Assembly (NCBI GenBank): GCA_934320645.1 | Contig: CAKRFP010000010.1 | Coordinates: 11,639-75,638, forward strand | Direction of reading: 5' to 3' | Length of the DNA stretch: 64,000 nucleotides | Origin: an uncultured Bariatricus sp. | Lineage (GTDB): Bacteria > Bacillota > Clostridia > Lachnospirales > Lachnospiraceae | Part shown: positions 43,498-52,602 of the stretch, piece by piece | Layout of the letters: each line of letters opens with the position of its first letter | Numbering within the stretch: position 1 is the first letter of the stretch | The notes under the pieces: model-generated | What the model saw: the letters and a program-made list of their open reading frames with translations, nothing else | Told to the model about the DNA's origin: nothing | The model's database searches: none | Program-made: the position numbers and the translations under genes

Positions 43498-44787
43498 ATG
43501 TCACATGGAAGTATTATAGGATATGACATCAATGCAAAGATGTGTCAGATCAGTTATTATAATGAAAAAACACAGGAACCGGAAACGGTAGATACCGGGA
43601 TCGAAAAAGAAAATAATCAGATTCCTCTGGTAATGAATTACTACAAAGAAACATGGACTTATGGCAGGCAGGCGCGGAGAATGTCCACGGTAAGAGACAG
43701 CATCTGTGTGGATACGATCTGGGACAGTGCACTTGCAAATGGGAAGATCGAAGTGGCTGGAGAAGAATATGAAGGGGTTCAGCTGCTTGCGGATTTTGTG
43801 CAGTATACACTGAATGGATTTGAGGAAATCGAAAGCATTACCTTTACGGTTCCGGAGAAAAACGAGGATATCCGTGTGCTGCTGAAAGGAATAGGACAGA
43901 AGCTTGGGGTATCCAAAGAAAATATTTACGTTCAGGATTACAAGGAAAGCTTCTGCCATTATATGTTTAACCAGCCAAAGGAACTCTGGCAGTACGAGGC
44001 GGCACTTTTCTATTGCGATGAGGATGTTATCCGGGCATATATGCTGCGGGAACTGAAGAACAGTTCACAGAAAAGCAGGGAGAGTTTTGTGACAGTAGAC
44101 AAAGTGGCAGATGCACGAATGGAAGAACTGGAAGCGGTTTATCCGGTCCTGCGTGTGGAGAAGGCAAAAGCGGCGGATGAACATTTCAAGCGGTTCATCC
44201 AGAGTGTATTTAACAAGAAGATGATCTCCTCTGTCTTTCTGACGGGGGACGGATTTGAGAATAACTGGTATCCGAATTCCCTGCGTGTCCTGTGCAACGG
44301 CCGCCGTGCATTCATGGGAAATAATCTGTACAGTAAGGGCGCATGCTACACTGCACAGCGCAGAAAAGAGAAACAGTCAGATGCACCGGTTTATCTGGAT
44401 GATACAAAGCTGACGGAGCAGATTTCTGTGCGGATGCGTGTGAACGGAGAGGAAAGCTGGTATCCGCTGGTATCCTGGGGCAACCACTGGTACGAGTCGG
44501 ACCGGCGGTGTGAGGTACTTCTTGGCGATACCGATGATATTGAGATTCATGTGGATTCTCTGGTGACAGGGGATCATCTCGTGGAATCGGTTCCCTTAAA
44601 AGGTCTGCCGGAGCGCAAAAATTATGCACTTCGTTTGAAGATCAATACCTTTTTCTCGGACGAGAAGACCTGTCATATTATTTTTGAGGATATGGGATTT
44701 GGCGAGTTTTTTGCACCGTCAGGATTCCGTGTGGAAAAGATCATTGAATTAGGAGGCAGCAATGGGCAGTTTAATTCTTTGTCATAA
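43498..44787 (+). CDS. Degenerate Hsp70/actin-fold protein (DUF5716-like)
   Basis: A 429-residue protein laid out like Hsp70. IIGYDINAKMCQISYY takes the place of phosphate loop 1, TWTYGRQARR of the VG..A.R block, GEEYEGVQLLADFVQYTL of the GE.Y.P block, ITFTVPEKNEDIRVLL of the ITVPA block, then QDYKESFCHYMFN, ALFYCDEDVIRAYML (phosphate loop 2) and VFLTGDGFENNWYP (adenosine site). The glycine-rich DxGTT and DxGGGT motifs are lost, so ATP hydrolysis is doubtful. The C terminus is beta-rich like a substrate-binding domain (LPERKNYALRLKINTFF, FEDMGFGEFF). AAGGAGG lies before the ATG. The next gene starts inside its 3' end. The name DUF5716 is from memory. Confidence 0.78.
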   Translation: MSHGSIIGYDINAKMCQISYYNEKTQEPETVDTGIEKENNQIPLVMNYYKETWTYGRQARRMSTVRDSICVDTIWDSALANGKIEVAGEEYEGVQLLADFVQYTLNGFEEIESITFTVPEKNEDIRVLLKGIGQKLGVSKENIYVQDYKESFCHYMFNQPKELWQYEAALFYCDEDVIRAYMLRELKNSSQKSRESFVTVDKVADARMEELEAVYPVLRVEKAKAADEHFKRFIQSVFNKKMISSVFLTGDGFENNWYPNSLRVLCNGRRAFMGNNLYSKGACYTAQRRKEKQSDAPVYLDDTKLTEQISVRMRVNGEESWYPLVSWGNHWYESDRRCEVLLGDTDDIEIHVDSLVTGDHLVESVPLKGLPERKNYALRLKINTFFSDEKTCHIIFEDMGFGEFFAPSGFRVEKIIELGGSNGQFNSLS

Positions 44788-45523
44788 GCAAAAAGCAAAA
44801 CATCCCTATGAGATTTCGAGGATTCACACAAGGATCAGCACACTGGAAGAACTGTGCTATTATCTGTGCAACAATCTGTATCTGATTGATTATACGATCA
44901 TGAATGAACAGCTCTGCAGATGGATTGCAGATGAGCTGGGAATGCAGGAACTCGCGGTGAAACTTGTGGAACTGATCCGAAATCATGGATCGGTGGAAAA
45001 ATTTGTGGTTCTTGTGCTGCATGAATCCAGAATCTATACACCGGGAGAGATGGCACATATCCAGAATGTTCTGGAAAAACTGAAGAATCAGAAAGAAGTA
45101 GAGCGTCAGAAATATAAAGCAGATATGCTGATGGAAAGTGGGGAACTGGAATCGGCAATTCTGGTGTATATGTCGATCGTCAACGGTGAAAAAGACGATT
45201 CGGTAGACAAGCGTTTTTATGGCCGTGTGTATGCATGTCTTGCCGGAGCATACGGAAGGGCATTTCTGTATGAAGAATCCGCACGGATGTATGAGAAAGC
45301 ATATAAGATCTGTGAAGACAATAAAATGCTGGAGGGTTATCTCTATGCAAGCTCCAGATATATGCCACAGGATGAATACCAGAAGATGGTCATGGGCAAT
45401 GAAATCCTTCTGGAAATTGATAACAAACTTACAGAAAAAATAGAAAAAGTGAGAGAAAATATCAACATCGAACCGTCAAGGGAACTGTTTGAAGAGTGGA
45501 AAAAAGAGTACAGAAGGGCGTAG
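44762..45523 (+). CDS. Helical-repeat protein, third gene of the pseudo-Hsp70 cassette
   Basis: A 253-residue, mostly alpha-helical soluble protein. N-terminal LILCHKQKAKHPYEISRIH and ISTLEELCYYLCNNLYLID are followed by helix pairs resembling TPR (ADMLMESGELESAILVYMSI and YACLAGAYGRAFLYEESARM) and a charged C-terminal tail (EIDNKLTEKIEKVRENINIE). The ATG lies 26 bases inside the preceding gene, with AGGAGG in that gene's last codons, so translation is coupled and stoichiometric production with the Hsp70-like protein is likely. No catalytic motif is visible. Confidence 0.8.
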   Translation: MGSLILCHKQKAKHPYEISRIHTRISTLEELCYYLCNNLYLIDYTIMNEQLCRWIADELGMQELAVKLVELIRNHGSVEKFVVLVLHESRIYTPGEMAHIQNVLEKLKNQKEVERQKYKADMLMESGELESAILVYMSIVNGEKDDSVDKRFYGRVYACLAGAYGRAFLYEESARMYEKAYKICEDNKMLEGYLYASSRYMPQDEYQKMVMGNEILLEIDNKLTEKIEKVRENINIEPSRELFEEWKKEYRRA

Positions 45524-45551
45524 TGTACGGGAGAAAGTTCAAGTTTGTGTA

Positions 45552-45580
45552 TTGATTTTCACAAAATCATGTATTATACT
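45552..45580 (+). promoter_or_regulatory. Promoter of purF-purB
   Basis: TTGATT (45552-45557), 17-base spacer, TATACT (45575-45580), 48 bases before the purF start. There is no room for a purine riboswitch. Confidence 0.75.
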
Positions 45581-45628
45581 CTCTATGTAAAAATTAAGCG
45601 GATACAACAAATAGGAGAAGACAAAACG

Positions 45629-47065
45629 ATGAGCGAACTTGAAAGAGTAGAGACTGGTTTAGGTGAAGAATGTGGTGTATTCGGTGCCTATGATATGGAT
45701 GGCGGAGATGTTGCACCGTCTGTGTACTATGGTTTATTTGCCCTTCAGCACAGAGGGCAGGAAAGCTGCGGAATCGCAGTGACAGATACCTATGGCAAGC
45801 GCAAGGTTCATTTCAGAAAAGGACTTGGACTTGTCAATGAAGTATTCGATGAGGAAGAACTTGGCAAATTAAAAGGAAACCTGGGAGTCGGACATGTGCG
45901 TTATTCGACAGCCGGAGGAACCCGTGCGGAAAATGCACAACCGCTGGTTCTGAATTATGTGAAAGGTACGTTGGTGATCGCCCACAACGGGAATCTGACG
46001 AATGCAGTTGAACTTCGTCATGAACTGGAATATACCGGAGCAATTTTCCAGACAACGATCGATTCGGAAGTGATCGCATACCACATTGCCAGAGAGCGCC
46101 TGAATGTATCAAAGGCTGAAGATGCAGTAAAGAATGCAATGAAGAAGATCGAAGGTGCGTACGCACTGGTTGTATCAAGCCCGCGCAAGATGATCGGAGC
46201 AAGAGATCCATTTGGACTGAAACCGCTCTGCATTGGAAAGCGTGACAATACCTGGTTTTTGGCATCAGAAAGCTGCGCGCTTGCAGCAGTCGGAGCGGAT
46301 TTCGTCCGTGATGTGGAGCCGGGAGAGATCGTCAGCTTTACAAAGCATGGAGTGTCTTCGGACAAGAGTATGCAGATCCCGCCTGAAAAGCAGGCACGTT
46401 GTATTTTTGAGTATATTTATTTTGCACGTATGGACAGCGTGATCGACAATATCAATGTCTATCATGCAAGGATCGTTGCCGGAAAAGCACTTGCACAGTC
46501 TTATCCGGTCGAGGCAGATCTGGTTGTCGGTGTTCCGGATTCGGGACTTGTTGCAGCAAAAGGATATTCGGAGTATTCCGGAATTCCTTATGGCATGGCG
46601 TTCCACAAGAACAGTTATGTGGGAAGAACCTTTATCAAGCCAAAGCAGAGCCAGAGAGAGTCAAGTGTGAAGATCAAGCTGAATGTCATCGAAGAGGTTG
46701 TACGGGGCAAACGTATTGTTATGGTAGATGATTCCATTGTACGTGGAACGACCTGTGCAAATATCATTAAGATGCTCAAAAAAGCAGGAGCCAAAGAAGT
46801 CCACGTAAGAATCAGTTCGCCACCGTTTTTACACCCTTGTTATTTTGGTACCGACGTACCATCAAACGATCAGCTGATCGCTCATTCACATACGACAGAG
46901 CAGATCCGCGAGATGATCGGAGCAGATTCTCTTGGATATATGGAAATAGATAAGCTGAAAGACATGGTCGGAGATCTTGGATACTGTGACGCATGTTTTA
47001 CAGGAAATTACCCAATGCGTGTTCCGGGAAGAGATATTTCCCACGCGTTTGAGTCAGAAGAATAG
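45629..47065 (+). CDS. purF: Amidophosphoribosyltransferase
   Basis: Catalyses the first step of purine synthesis: PRPP plus glutamine to phosphoribosylamine. A 478-residue protein of the Bacillus type with a short propeptide: catalytic Cys15 in GEECGVFG would become residue 1 after cleavage. Glutaminase blocks are LQHRGQESCGIAV and GHVRYSTAGG; the PRPP-binding motif is VMVDDSIVRGTT. Cysteines for a 4Fe-4S cluster are in ARCIFEYIYFARMDS and CDACFTGNYP. AGGAGA precedes ATG 45629; an in-frame extension back to 45545 has no RBS and overlaps the promoter. purB follows after 13 bases. Confidence 0.96.
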   Translation: MSELERVETGLGEECGVFGAYDMDGGDVAPSVYYGLFALQHRGQESCGIAVTDTYGKRKVHFRKGLGLVNEVFDEEELGKLKGNLGVGHVRYSTAGGTRAENAQPLVLNYVKGTLVIAHNGNLTNAVELRHELEYTGAIFQTTIDSEVIAYHIARERLNVSKAEDAVKNAMKKIEGAYALVVSSPRKMIGARDPFGLKPLCIGKRDNTWFLASESCALAAVGADFVRDVEPGEIVSFTKHGVSSDKSMQIPPEKQARCIFEYIYFARMDSVIDNINVYHARIVAGKALAQSYPVEADLVVGVPDSGLVAAKGYSEYSGIPYGMAFHKNSYVGRTFIKPKQSQRESSVKIKLNVIEEVVRGKRIVMVDDSIVRGTTCANIIKMLKKAGAKEVHVRISSPPFLHPCYFGTDVPSNDQLIAHSHTTEQIREMIGADSLGYMEIDKLKDMVGDLGYCDACFTGNYPMRVPGRDISHAFESEE

Positions 47066-47078
47066 GGAGGATAAGACT

Positions 47079-48512
47079 ATGGGATACGACAAGTATGTAA
47101 GTCCGCTTTCGGAGCGGTATGCCAGCAAGGAGATGCAGTATATTTTTTCTCCGGATATGAAATTTAAGACATGGAGAAAACTCTGGATTGCACTTGCAGA
47201 GACAGAAAAAGAGCTGGGTCTCAATATTACAGATGAGCAGATCGCAGAGCTGAAAGAGCATGCGGAGGATATCAATTATGATGTCGCAAAAGCACGTGAA
47301 AAAGTAGTACGTCATGATGTAATGTCTCATGTATATGCATATGGCCAGCAGTGCCCGAAAGCAAAAGGAATCATCCATCTGGGAGCAACTTCCTGTTATG
47401 TAGGTGATAATACCGATATCATTGTTATGGCAGAGGCCCTGAAACTTGTTAAGAAAAAGCTGGTTAATGTCCTGGATGAACTTTCAAAGTTCGCAGATCA
47501 GTATAAAGATCTTCCGACACTTGCATTTACTCATTTCCAGCCGGCACAGCCGACAACTGTTGGAAAGAGAGCAACCCTCTGGATGCAGGAATTTTCCATG
47601 GACCTTGCAGATCTTGACTATGTACTTGGAAGCTTAAAGCTTCTCGGATCAAAGGGAACAACCGGTACACAGGCAAGTTTCCTGGAACTGTTTGAAGGAG
47701 ATCAGGAGACCATTGATAAGATCGATCCGATGATTGCTAAGAAGATGGGATTTGAAGCATGCTATCCGGTATCCGGACAGACCTATTCCCGTAAAGTGGA
47801 TACAAGAGTTGTGAATGTACTTGCCGGAATTGCAGCAAGTGCACACAAATTCTCCAATGACATCCGTCTTCTCCAGCATCTGAAAGAAGTGGAAGAGCCG
47901 TTTGAAAAGACACAGATCGGATCTTCTGCGATGGCATACAAGAGAAATCCAATGAGAAGTGAACGAATCGCATCTCTGTCCCGTTACGTGATGATTGATG
48001 CGCTGAATCCGGCGATCACTTCTGCTACGCAGTGGTTTGAACGTACTCTGGATGACTCTGCGAATAAGCGCCTGAGTGTACCGGAAGGTTTTCTTGCGAT
48101 TGACGGTATTCTGGATCTGTGCCTGAATGTCGTTGACGGATTGGTTGTATATCCGAAAGTAATTGAAAAACGTCTGATGGCTGAACTTCCGTTCATGGCA
48201 ACAGAGAATATTATGATGGATGCAGTAAAAGCTGGTGGAGACCGTCAGGAACTGCATGAAAGAATCCGTGAACTTTCGATGGAAGCAGGAAAGAATGTTA
48301 AAGAAAAAGGTCTGGACAACAACCTTCTTGAACTGATCGCGGCAGATGATGCATTTAATCTGAGTCTGGAGGATCTTCAGAAAACAATGGATCCATCCAA
48401 ATATGTAGGACGTTCCAAAGAACAGGTCGAAGCATTCCTTAAGAATGTGATCCGGCCGATCCTGGATGAAAATAAAGAACTGCTTGGCGTCAAAGCGGAA
48501 ATCAATGTTTAA
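47079..48512 (+). CDS. purB: Adenylosuccinate lyase
   Basis: A 477-residue fumarase-superfamily enzyme acting twice in purine synthesis (SAICAR to AICAR plus fumarate; adenylosuccinate to AMP plus fumarate). Signature loop GSSAMAYKRNPMRSERI (about residues 281-297), HLGATSCYVGDNTDI (about 99) and FTHFQPAQPTTVGKR are present. GGGAGG precedes ATG 47079, 13 bases after purF. Other pur genes are not in the window. Strong terminator after the stop. Confidence 0.96.
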   Translation: MGYDKYVSPLSERYASKEMQYIFSPDMKFKTWRKLWIALAETEKELGLNITDEQIAELKEHAEDINYDVAKAREKVVRHDVMSHVYAYGQQCPKAKGIIHLGATSCYVGDNTDIIVMAEALKLVKKKLVNVLDELSKFADQYKDLPTLAFTHFQPAQPTTVGKRATLWMQEFSMDLADLDYVLGSLKLLGSKGTTGTQASFLELFEGDQETIDKIDPMIAKKMGFEACYPVSGQTYSRKVDTRVVNVLAGIAASAHKFSNDIRLLQHLKEVEEPFEKTQIGSSAMAYKRNPMRSERIASLSRYVMIDALNPAITSATQWFERTLDDSANKRLSVPEGFLAIDGILDLCLNVVDGLVVYPKVIEKRLMAELPFMATENIMMDAVKAGGDRQELHERIRELSMEAGKNVKEKGLDNNLLELIAADDAFNLSLEDLQKTMDPSKYVGRSKEQVEAFLKNVIRPILDENKELLGVKAEINV

Positions 48513-48542
48513 ATTTTGAAAATAAAGTAAATGAAGTAAATG

Positions 48543-48575
48543 GGAAGTGGATGTGAAAACATCTGCTTCCTTTTT
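48543..48575 (+). terminator. Terminator of purFB
   Basis: GGAAGTGGATGT (48543-48554) and ACATCTGCTTCC (48559-48570) form a stem closed by a GAAA tetraloop, followed by five T. Confidence 0.88.
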
Positions 48576-48984
48576 GCTTGACAGAAAATTCTGAAGAAAC
48601 TTCCGGCTAAACAAAAGACGTATTCTTTTTTGTTTTTAATATAAATAGGATAAAAGAGTTGAATTTAGAATATCAATGAAGTAAAGAATTAACGCATGTA
48701 CTTGGAAAAATCTATAAATCACCGGTAGATGTATAGATAATGAATTGTGATTTATTAGACAAAATGACGAAAAAATTGAAACTATAGTTTTCTTTATAAT
48801 TTAGAAAACGCGAAAAAACGCGATTATCGAAGCACTATTTTAAATGTTATCACAATAACATAGTCATAATATACAAAAAATAAATAAATTAACTGAAAAT
48901 ATTGCATAAAAACTATAAATAGGTTATTATAGATTCAACAGATAAAAACTATAAGGGATGTCTATTAAAAAGGAGGGTTATTGT
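48576..48984 (+). promoter_or_regulatory. AT-rich upstream region of the glycine/alanine symporter, with promoter
   Basis: About 400 very AT-rich bases without a gene. A promoter TTGCAT (48902-48907), 17-base spacer, TATTAT (48925-48930) fits the symporter start. ATGTTAT-CACA-ATAACAT (48844-48861) is a perfect palindrome about 40 bases upstream of the -35 and a candidate operator. I see no riboswitch here. Confidence 0.55.
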
Positions 48985-50358
48985 ATGAACATTAACGATT
49001 TAGTATTAAAGGTAAATGATGTCCTAACAGGATCGGTGCTGATCATAGCACTTGTAGGTATTGGCTTGCTGTTCACATTTAAGCTTGGATTTATCCAGAT
49101 CCGTGGCTTTAAAGATGGATGGAACAGAACCTTTGGCGGACTTTTCAGCAAGAAAGGGGATGCCGGAAAAGACGGAATGTCTTCTTTCCAGGCACTTGCA
49201 ACAGCGATCGCTGCTCAGGTTGGTACCGGTAATATCGCCGGAGCTGCAACTGCAATTGCAGTCGGTGGTCCGGGAGCAATCTTCTGGATGTGGATCAGTG
49301 CATTCCTCGGAATGTCAACGATCTTCGCAGAAGCGGTTATGGCTCAGAAGTTCAAGCAAGTCAGTGATGACGGAACCGTAACAGGTGGTCCGGTATATTA
49401 CATACGAGGAGCATTTAAAGGAACGTTCGGAAAAGTTCTGGCAGCTATTTTTGCAGTCCTGATCATCTTTGCACTTGGATTCATGGGCAATGCAGTTCAG
49501 TCTAACTCAATCGCAGCATCATGGAACACTGCATTCGGAATTCCGAAGATTGCAATGGGTATTTTTGTAGCAGTTGTTTCTCTGTTTGTATTCACAGGTG
49601 GTATGAAGCGAATCGCAAAAGTTACTGAACTGATCGTGCCGATCATGGCAGCGTTTTATATAGTAGGTTCTTTGATTGTAATTTTTGCAAACGTTACAGC
49701 GATCCCGGGAGCATTCCATGACATTATTGTCGGTGCGTTTAAACCGGCAGCAGTAGCAGGTGGTGCAATGGGCGCAACCTTGAAGCTTGCAGTACAGAAA
49801 GGTGTGGCAAGAGGTCTCTTCTCTAATGAAGCTGGTATGGGTTCTACGCCACACGCACATGCAGTAGCAAAAGTAAATCATCCGGTAGAACAGGGCTTTG
49901 TAGCAATGATCGGTGTGTTTATCGATACATTTGTAATCCTGAATCTGACAGCTCTTGTAATCATCACAACCGGTTCAAGAACATCTGGTCTTACAGGCGC
50001 ACAGCTGAGCCAGTATGCATTCTCTACATTATATGGTAAGTTCGGTGAGATCTTTATCGCGATCTGTATGTTATTCTTCGCATTCTCAACGATCATCGGA
50101 TGGTATTTCTTCGGTGAAGCAAACATCCGTTACCTGTTTGGAGCAAAAGCTGTTAAAATTTACTCAATCATTGTATGTATCTGCGTAGCGCTCGGATCAC
50201 TTCAGGAAGTAGATCTTGTATGGAATATGGCAGACTGCTTCAACAGTATGATGGTTATCCCGAATGCGATTGCACTGGTAGCACTCAGCGGTCTTGTTAA
50301 GAAGACGCACGATGATTACTATAATAATTTCCTGCCAAATCAGAAAAAGGGAAAATAG
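48985..50358 (+). CDS. Sodium:alanine/glycine symporter (AGCS family)
   Basis: A 457-residue polytopic membrane protein. Family blocks are TFKLGFIQIRGFKDGW, the discriminating ATAIAAQVGTGNIAGAATAI (about residue 70), GPGAIFWMWISAFLGMST, GGPVYYIRG and GLFSNEAGMGSTPHAHA. It imports alanine or glycine with sodium. Its place directly before the glycine riboswitch and grd operon points to glycine uptake as the physiological role (inference). AGGAGG lies 8 bases before ATG 48985; an earlier in-frame start at 48958 has no RBS. No clear terminator follows within the first 80 bases. Confidence 0.93.
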   Translation: MNINDLVLKVNDVLTGSVLIIALVGIGLLFTFKLGFIQIRGFKDGWNRTFGGLFSKKGDAGKDGMSSFQALATAIAAQVGTGNIAGAATAIAVGGPGAIFWMWISAFLGMSTIFAEAVMAQKFKQVSDDGTVTGGPVYYIRGAFKGTFGKVLAAIFAVLIIFALGFMGNAVQSNSIAASWNTAFGIPKIAMGIFVAVVSLFVFTGGMKRIAKVTELIVPIMAAFYIVGSLIVIFANVTAIPGAFHDIIVGAFKPAAVAGGAMGATLKLAVQKGVARGLFSNEAGMGSTPHAHAVAKVNHPVEQGFVAMIGVFIDTFVILNLTALVIITTGSRTSGLTGAQLSQYAFSTLYGKFGEIFIAICMLFFAFSTIIGWYFFGEANIRYLFGAKAVKIYSIIVCICVALGSLQEVDLVWNMADCFNSMMVIPNAIALVALSGLVKKTHDDYYNNFLPNQKKGK

Positions 50359-50456
50359 ATAATTTGTATAATAGCTGAGAAATAGTTATAGAAAAAAACA
50401 ATAAGAAATATACAAAAAAATCTATAAAAAGACTAGCATTTTGTATAAATGTGTGT

Positions 50457-50462
50457 TATAGT
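50457..50462 (+). promoter_or_regulatory. -10 element of the grd operon leader
   Basis: TATAGT at 50457-50462. The hexamer 17 bases upstream (TAGCAT, 50434-50439) is a weak -35. The position fits a transcript that includes the riboswitch. Confidence 0.45.
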
Positions 50463-50529
50463 AATCATGTCAGCAAGAGAGCTGATGCAAAATGAATAAA
50501 AGATGCAGTCAATTAGATAGTAGGTTGAT

Positions 50530-50665
50530 ATTTCCTGCGAGAGAATCATTTATAAAGATATTTGATAAATGGTCGCCGAAGATGCAAACCGTAGAGCAGT
50601 AAAGCTCGTTGAATGGTGAAACTTTCAGGCAAAAGGATCGGGAAAGGTACTACACTCTGAATCCG
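50530..50665 (+). promoter_or_regulatory. Glycine riboswitch (single visible aptamer)
   Basis: Conserved aptamer segments are present in order: GCGAGAGAATC (50537-50547), CGCCGAAGATGCAAACC (about 50574-50590), a variable GC hairpin (GAGC-AGTAAA-GCTC), GAAACTTTCAGGCAAAAGGA (about 50618-50637) and ACTCTGAATC (50654-50663). Only one full aptamer is visible; the other side may hold a short partner helix rather than a tandem aptamer. The next element is an intrinsic terminator and then grdX, so glycine probably controls read-through into the glycine reductase operon. Confidence 0.9.
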
Positions 50666-50691
50666 GAATTACCGAATTTACAAGGAAACAG

Positions 50692-50734
50692 AAAGGGCGT
50701 TTGAAACAGAGAAGTTGTTTTGACGTCCTTTTTT
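50692..50734 (+). terminator. Expression-platform terminator of the glycine riboswitch
   Basis: AAAGGGCGTTTGAAAC (50692-50707) pairs with GTTTTGACGTCCTTT (50717-50731) with wobbles, followed by T. It lies between the aptamer and grdX, consistent with transcription attenuation. Confidence 0.8.
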
Positions 50735-50833
50735 GATACCAGATATATGTTAAAAAATTATCTGGAGTATTTCAGACACAGGGAGTCAAAAAAGACCGCA
50801 TAAACGGACAGGGGACGAAAGGAAGAAGCGGCT

Positions 50834-51220
50834 ATGAATACTGGATTTATGATTATCACAAATAATCCACTGGTAAAAGAAAAACTCGGGGAAGATTATC
50901 ATGTGGAATATGAAGAACTTTCTTATGAGGACACACTTAAAAAAGTTCAGAAGATGATCTTCCAGGGATACAAACTTCTGACACATCCACTGTCCGGAAG
51001 CGTAAAACCGAATGAGACTCCATATAAGTCGGTTATGCTCTCAGAATCGCCGGAAGGTCTGGATGCGCAGGCAATGCAGATCATCGCAAGTGCCATTCAG
51101 GCGTGTGGCAAATTTCAGTTTAAGTCTGATCTTTATAAACCTCAGGTTTATGCAGACTTCCAGCTTGTAGATTATACACTGATCTCAAGTGCACTGCCGT
51201 CAGCAGAAAGCTGGCGATAG
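50834..51220 (+). CDS. grdX: GrdX family protein
   Basis: A 128-residue small protein: MIITNNPLVKEKLGEDYHVE at the start, LLTHPLSGSVKPNETPYKSV in the middle and LVDYTLISSALPSAESW at the end. GrdX is a standard companion of glycine reductase operons whose molecular role is unknown; a regulatory or accessory role is usually assumed. It is the first gene after the glycine riboswitch. AAAGGAAG precedes the ATG. Confidence 0.85.
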   Translation: MNTGFMIITNNPLVKEKLGEDYHVEYEELSYEDTLKKVQKMIFQGYKLLTHPLSGSVKPNETPYKSVMLSESPEGLDAQAMQIIASAIQACGKFQFKSDLYKPQVYADFQLVDYTLISSALPSAESWR

Positions 51221-51301
51221 AAAAAAGGCTGTAGAAGTACATGCGGTTTGGTGTACTTTTGAGCATATAACAAACACATTCAAAAAAGGAGGGAATTTAC
51301 A

Positions 51302-52582
51302 GTGAAATTAGAAGTAGGTCACATTTTTATTAACGACATTCAGTTCGCATCTGAATCAAAGATCGAAAATGGTGTTCTTTATGTTGACGAAGAAGCTGTA
51401 AAGGCAATCGTTCTTGAGGACGAAAAAATCAAAGGTGTTAAATTTGATATCGCAAAACCAGGTGAAAGCGTTCGTATCACTCCGGTTAAAGATGTTATTG
51501 AACCACGTGTTAAAGTTGAAGGAAGAGGGGGAGTCTTCCCAGGCGTTATCGCAAAAGTTGACACTGTAGGAAGTGGTAAGACATATGCATTAAAAGGAAT
51601 GGCTGTTGTAACAGCTGGTAAGATCGTTGGATTCCAGGAAGGTATCATCGATATGTCTGGCCCGGGTGCAGAATACACACCATTCTCTAAACTGAACAAT
51701 TTAGTAGTTGTTTGTGAACCAGTTGACGGAATCAAACAGCATGAATATGAAAAAGCTGTTCGTCTTGCCGGATTCAGAGTAGCAGTTTATCTTGGGGAAC
51801 TTGCTCGTGAACTCACACCAGACGAGACAAAGACATATGAAACATACGGAATCATGGAAGGAAAAGAAAAATTCCCGAATCTTCCGAGAGTTGCTTATGT
51901 ACAGATGCTTCAGAGTCAGGGACTTCTTCATGACACATATGTATACGGTGTTGATGCAAAAAGAACACTTTCTACAATCATGAACCCAACAGAAGTTATG
52001 GACGGAGCTATCGTATCTGGTAACTGCGTATCCGCTTGTGATAAGAACCCGACATACGTTCATGAAAACAACCCGGTTGTACATGACCTGTTCGAAGAAC
52101 ACGGAAAAACAATCAACTTCGTTTGCCAGATTCTTACAAACGAAAACGTATACCTTGCTGATAAGATGCGTTCATCTGACTGGACAGCTAAGATGTGCCG
52201 TCTGTTAGACCTTGATGCAGTTATCGTATCTCAGGAAGGATTCGGTAACCCGGATACTGACCTTATCATGAACTGCAAGAAGATCGAAGCTGAAGGTGTT
52301 AAGACTGTAATCATTACAGACGAATATGCCGGACGTGACGGAAAATCTCAGTCACTCGCAGATGCTGATCCGGCTGCAGATGCAGTTGTAACTGGTGGAA
52401 ATGCTAACCAGGTAATCGTACTTCCTAAGATGGATAAAGTAATCGGAACAGAAGAATTCGTTACAATCATCGCTGGTGGTAATGAACATTCTCATCGTGA
52501 AGATGGAACAATCGAAGTTGAAATTCAGGCCATTACCGGTGCTACAAATGAAACCGGATTTGGATATCTGAGTGCACGTTAG
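51302..52582 (+). CDS. grdE: Glycine reductase complex protein B, alpha/beta proprotein
   Basis: A 426-residue proprotein of the glycine-specific component B. N-terminal MKLEVGHIFINDIQFASESK and the cleavage region SGNCVSACDKNPTYVHENNP identify the family. Known relatives are cut before the conserved Cys, which here is Cys242, to yield two subunits with a pyruvoyl (carbonyl) group that binds the glycine amine as a Schiff base. GTG start preceded by AAGGAGG. Codon use is strongly biased toward GTT, GCT and AAA, indicating high expression. grdB starts 20 bases after the stop. Confidence 0.95.
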   Translation: MKLEVGHIFINDIQFASESKIENGVLYVDEEAVKAIVLEDEKIKGVKFDIAKPGESVRITPVKDVIEPRVKVEGRGGVFPGVIAKVDTVGSGKTYALKGMAVVTAGKIVGFQEGIIDMSGPGAEYTPFSKLNNLVVVCEPVDGIKQHEYEKAVRLAGFRVAVYLGELARELTPDETKTYETYGIMEGKEKFPNLPRVAYVQMLQSQGLLHDTYVYGVDAKRTLSTIMNPTEVMDGAIVSGNCVSACDKNPTYVHENNPVVHDLFEEHGKTINFVCQILTNENVYLADKMRSSDWTAKMCRLLDLDAVIVSQEGFGNPDTDLIMNCKKIEAEGVKTVIITDEYAGRDGKSQSLADADPAADAVVTGGNANQVIVLPKMDKVIGTEEFVTIIAGGNEHSHREDGTIEVEIQAITGATNETGFGYLSAR

Positions 52583-52602
52583 GAATGGAGGACGTAAAGA
52601 TA

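Noticed and set aside
45524..45628. Purine riboswitch before purF
   Set aside because: Only about 45 bases lie between the promoter and the start codon; no aptamer motifs.
48576..48600. CodY-like box near CAGAAAATTCTG
   Set aside because: Only the right half matches the CodY consensus and it is far from the symporter promoter.
47649..48614. Minus-strand open frame of 321 codons under purB
   Set aside because: Antisense shadow of purB with no RBS and no family resemblance.
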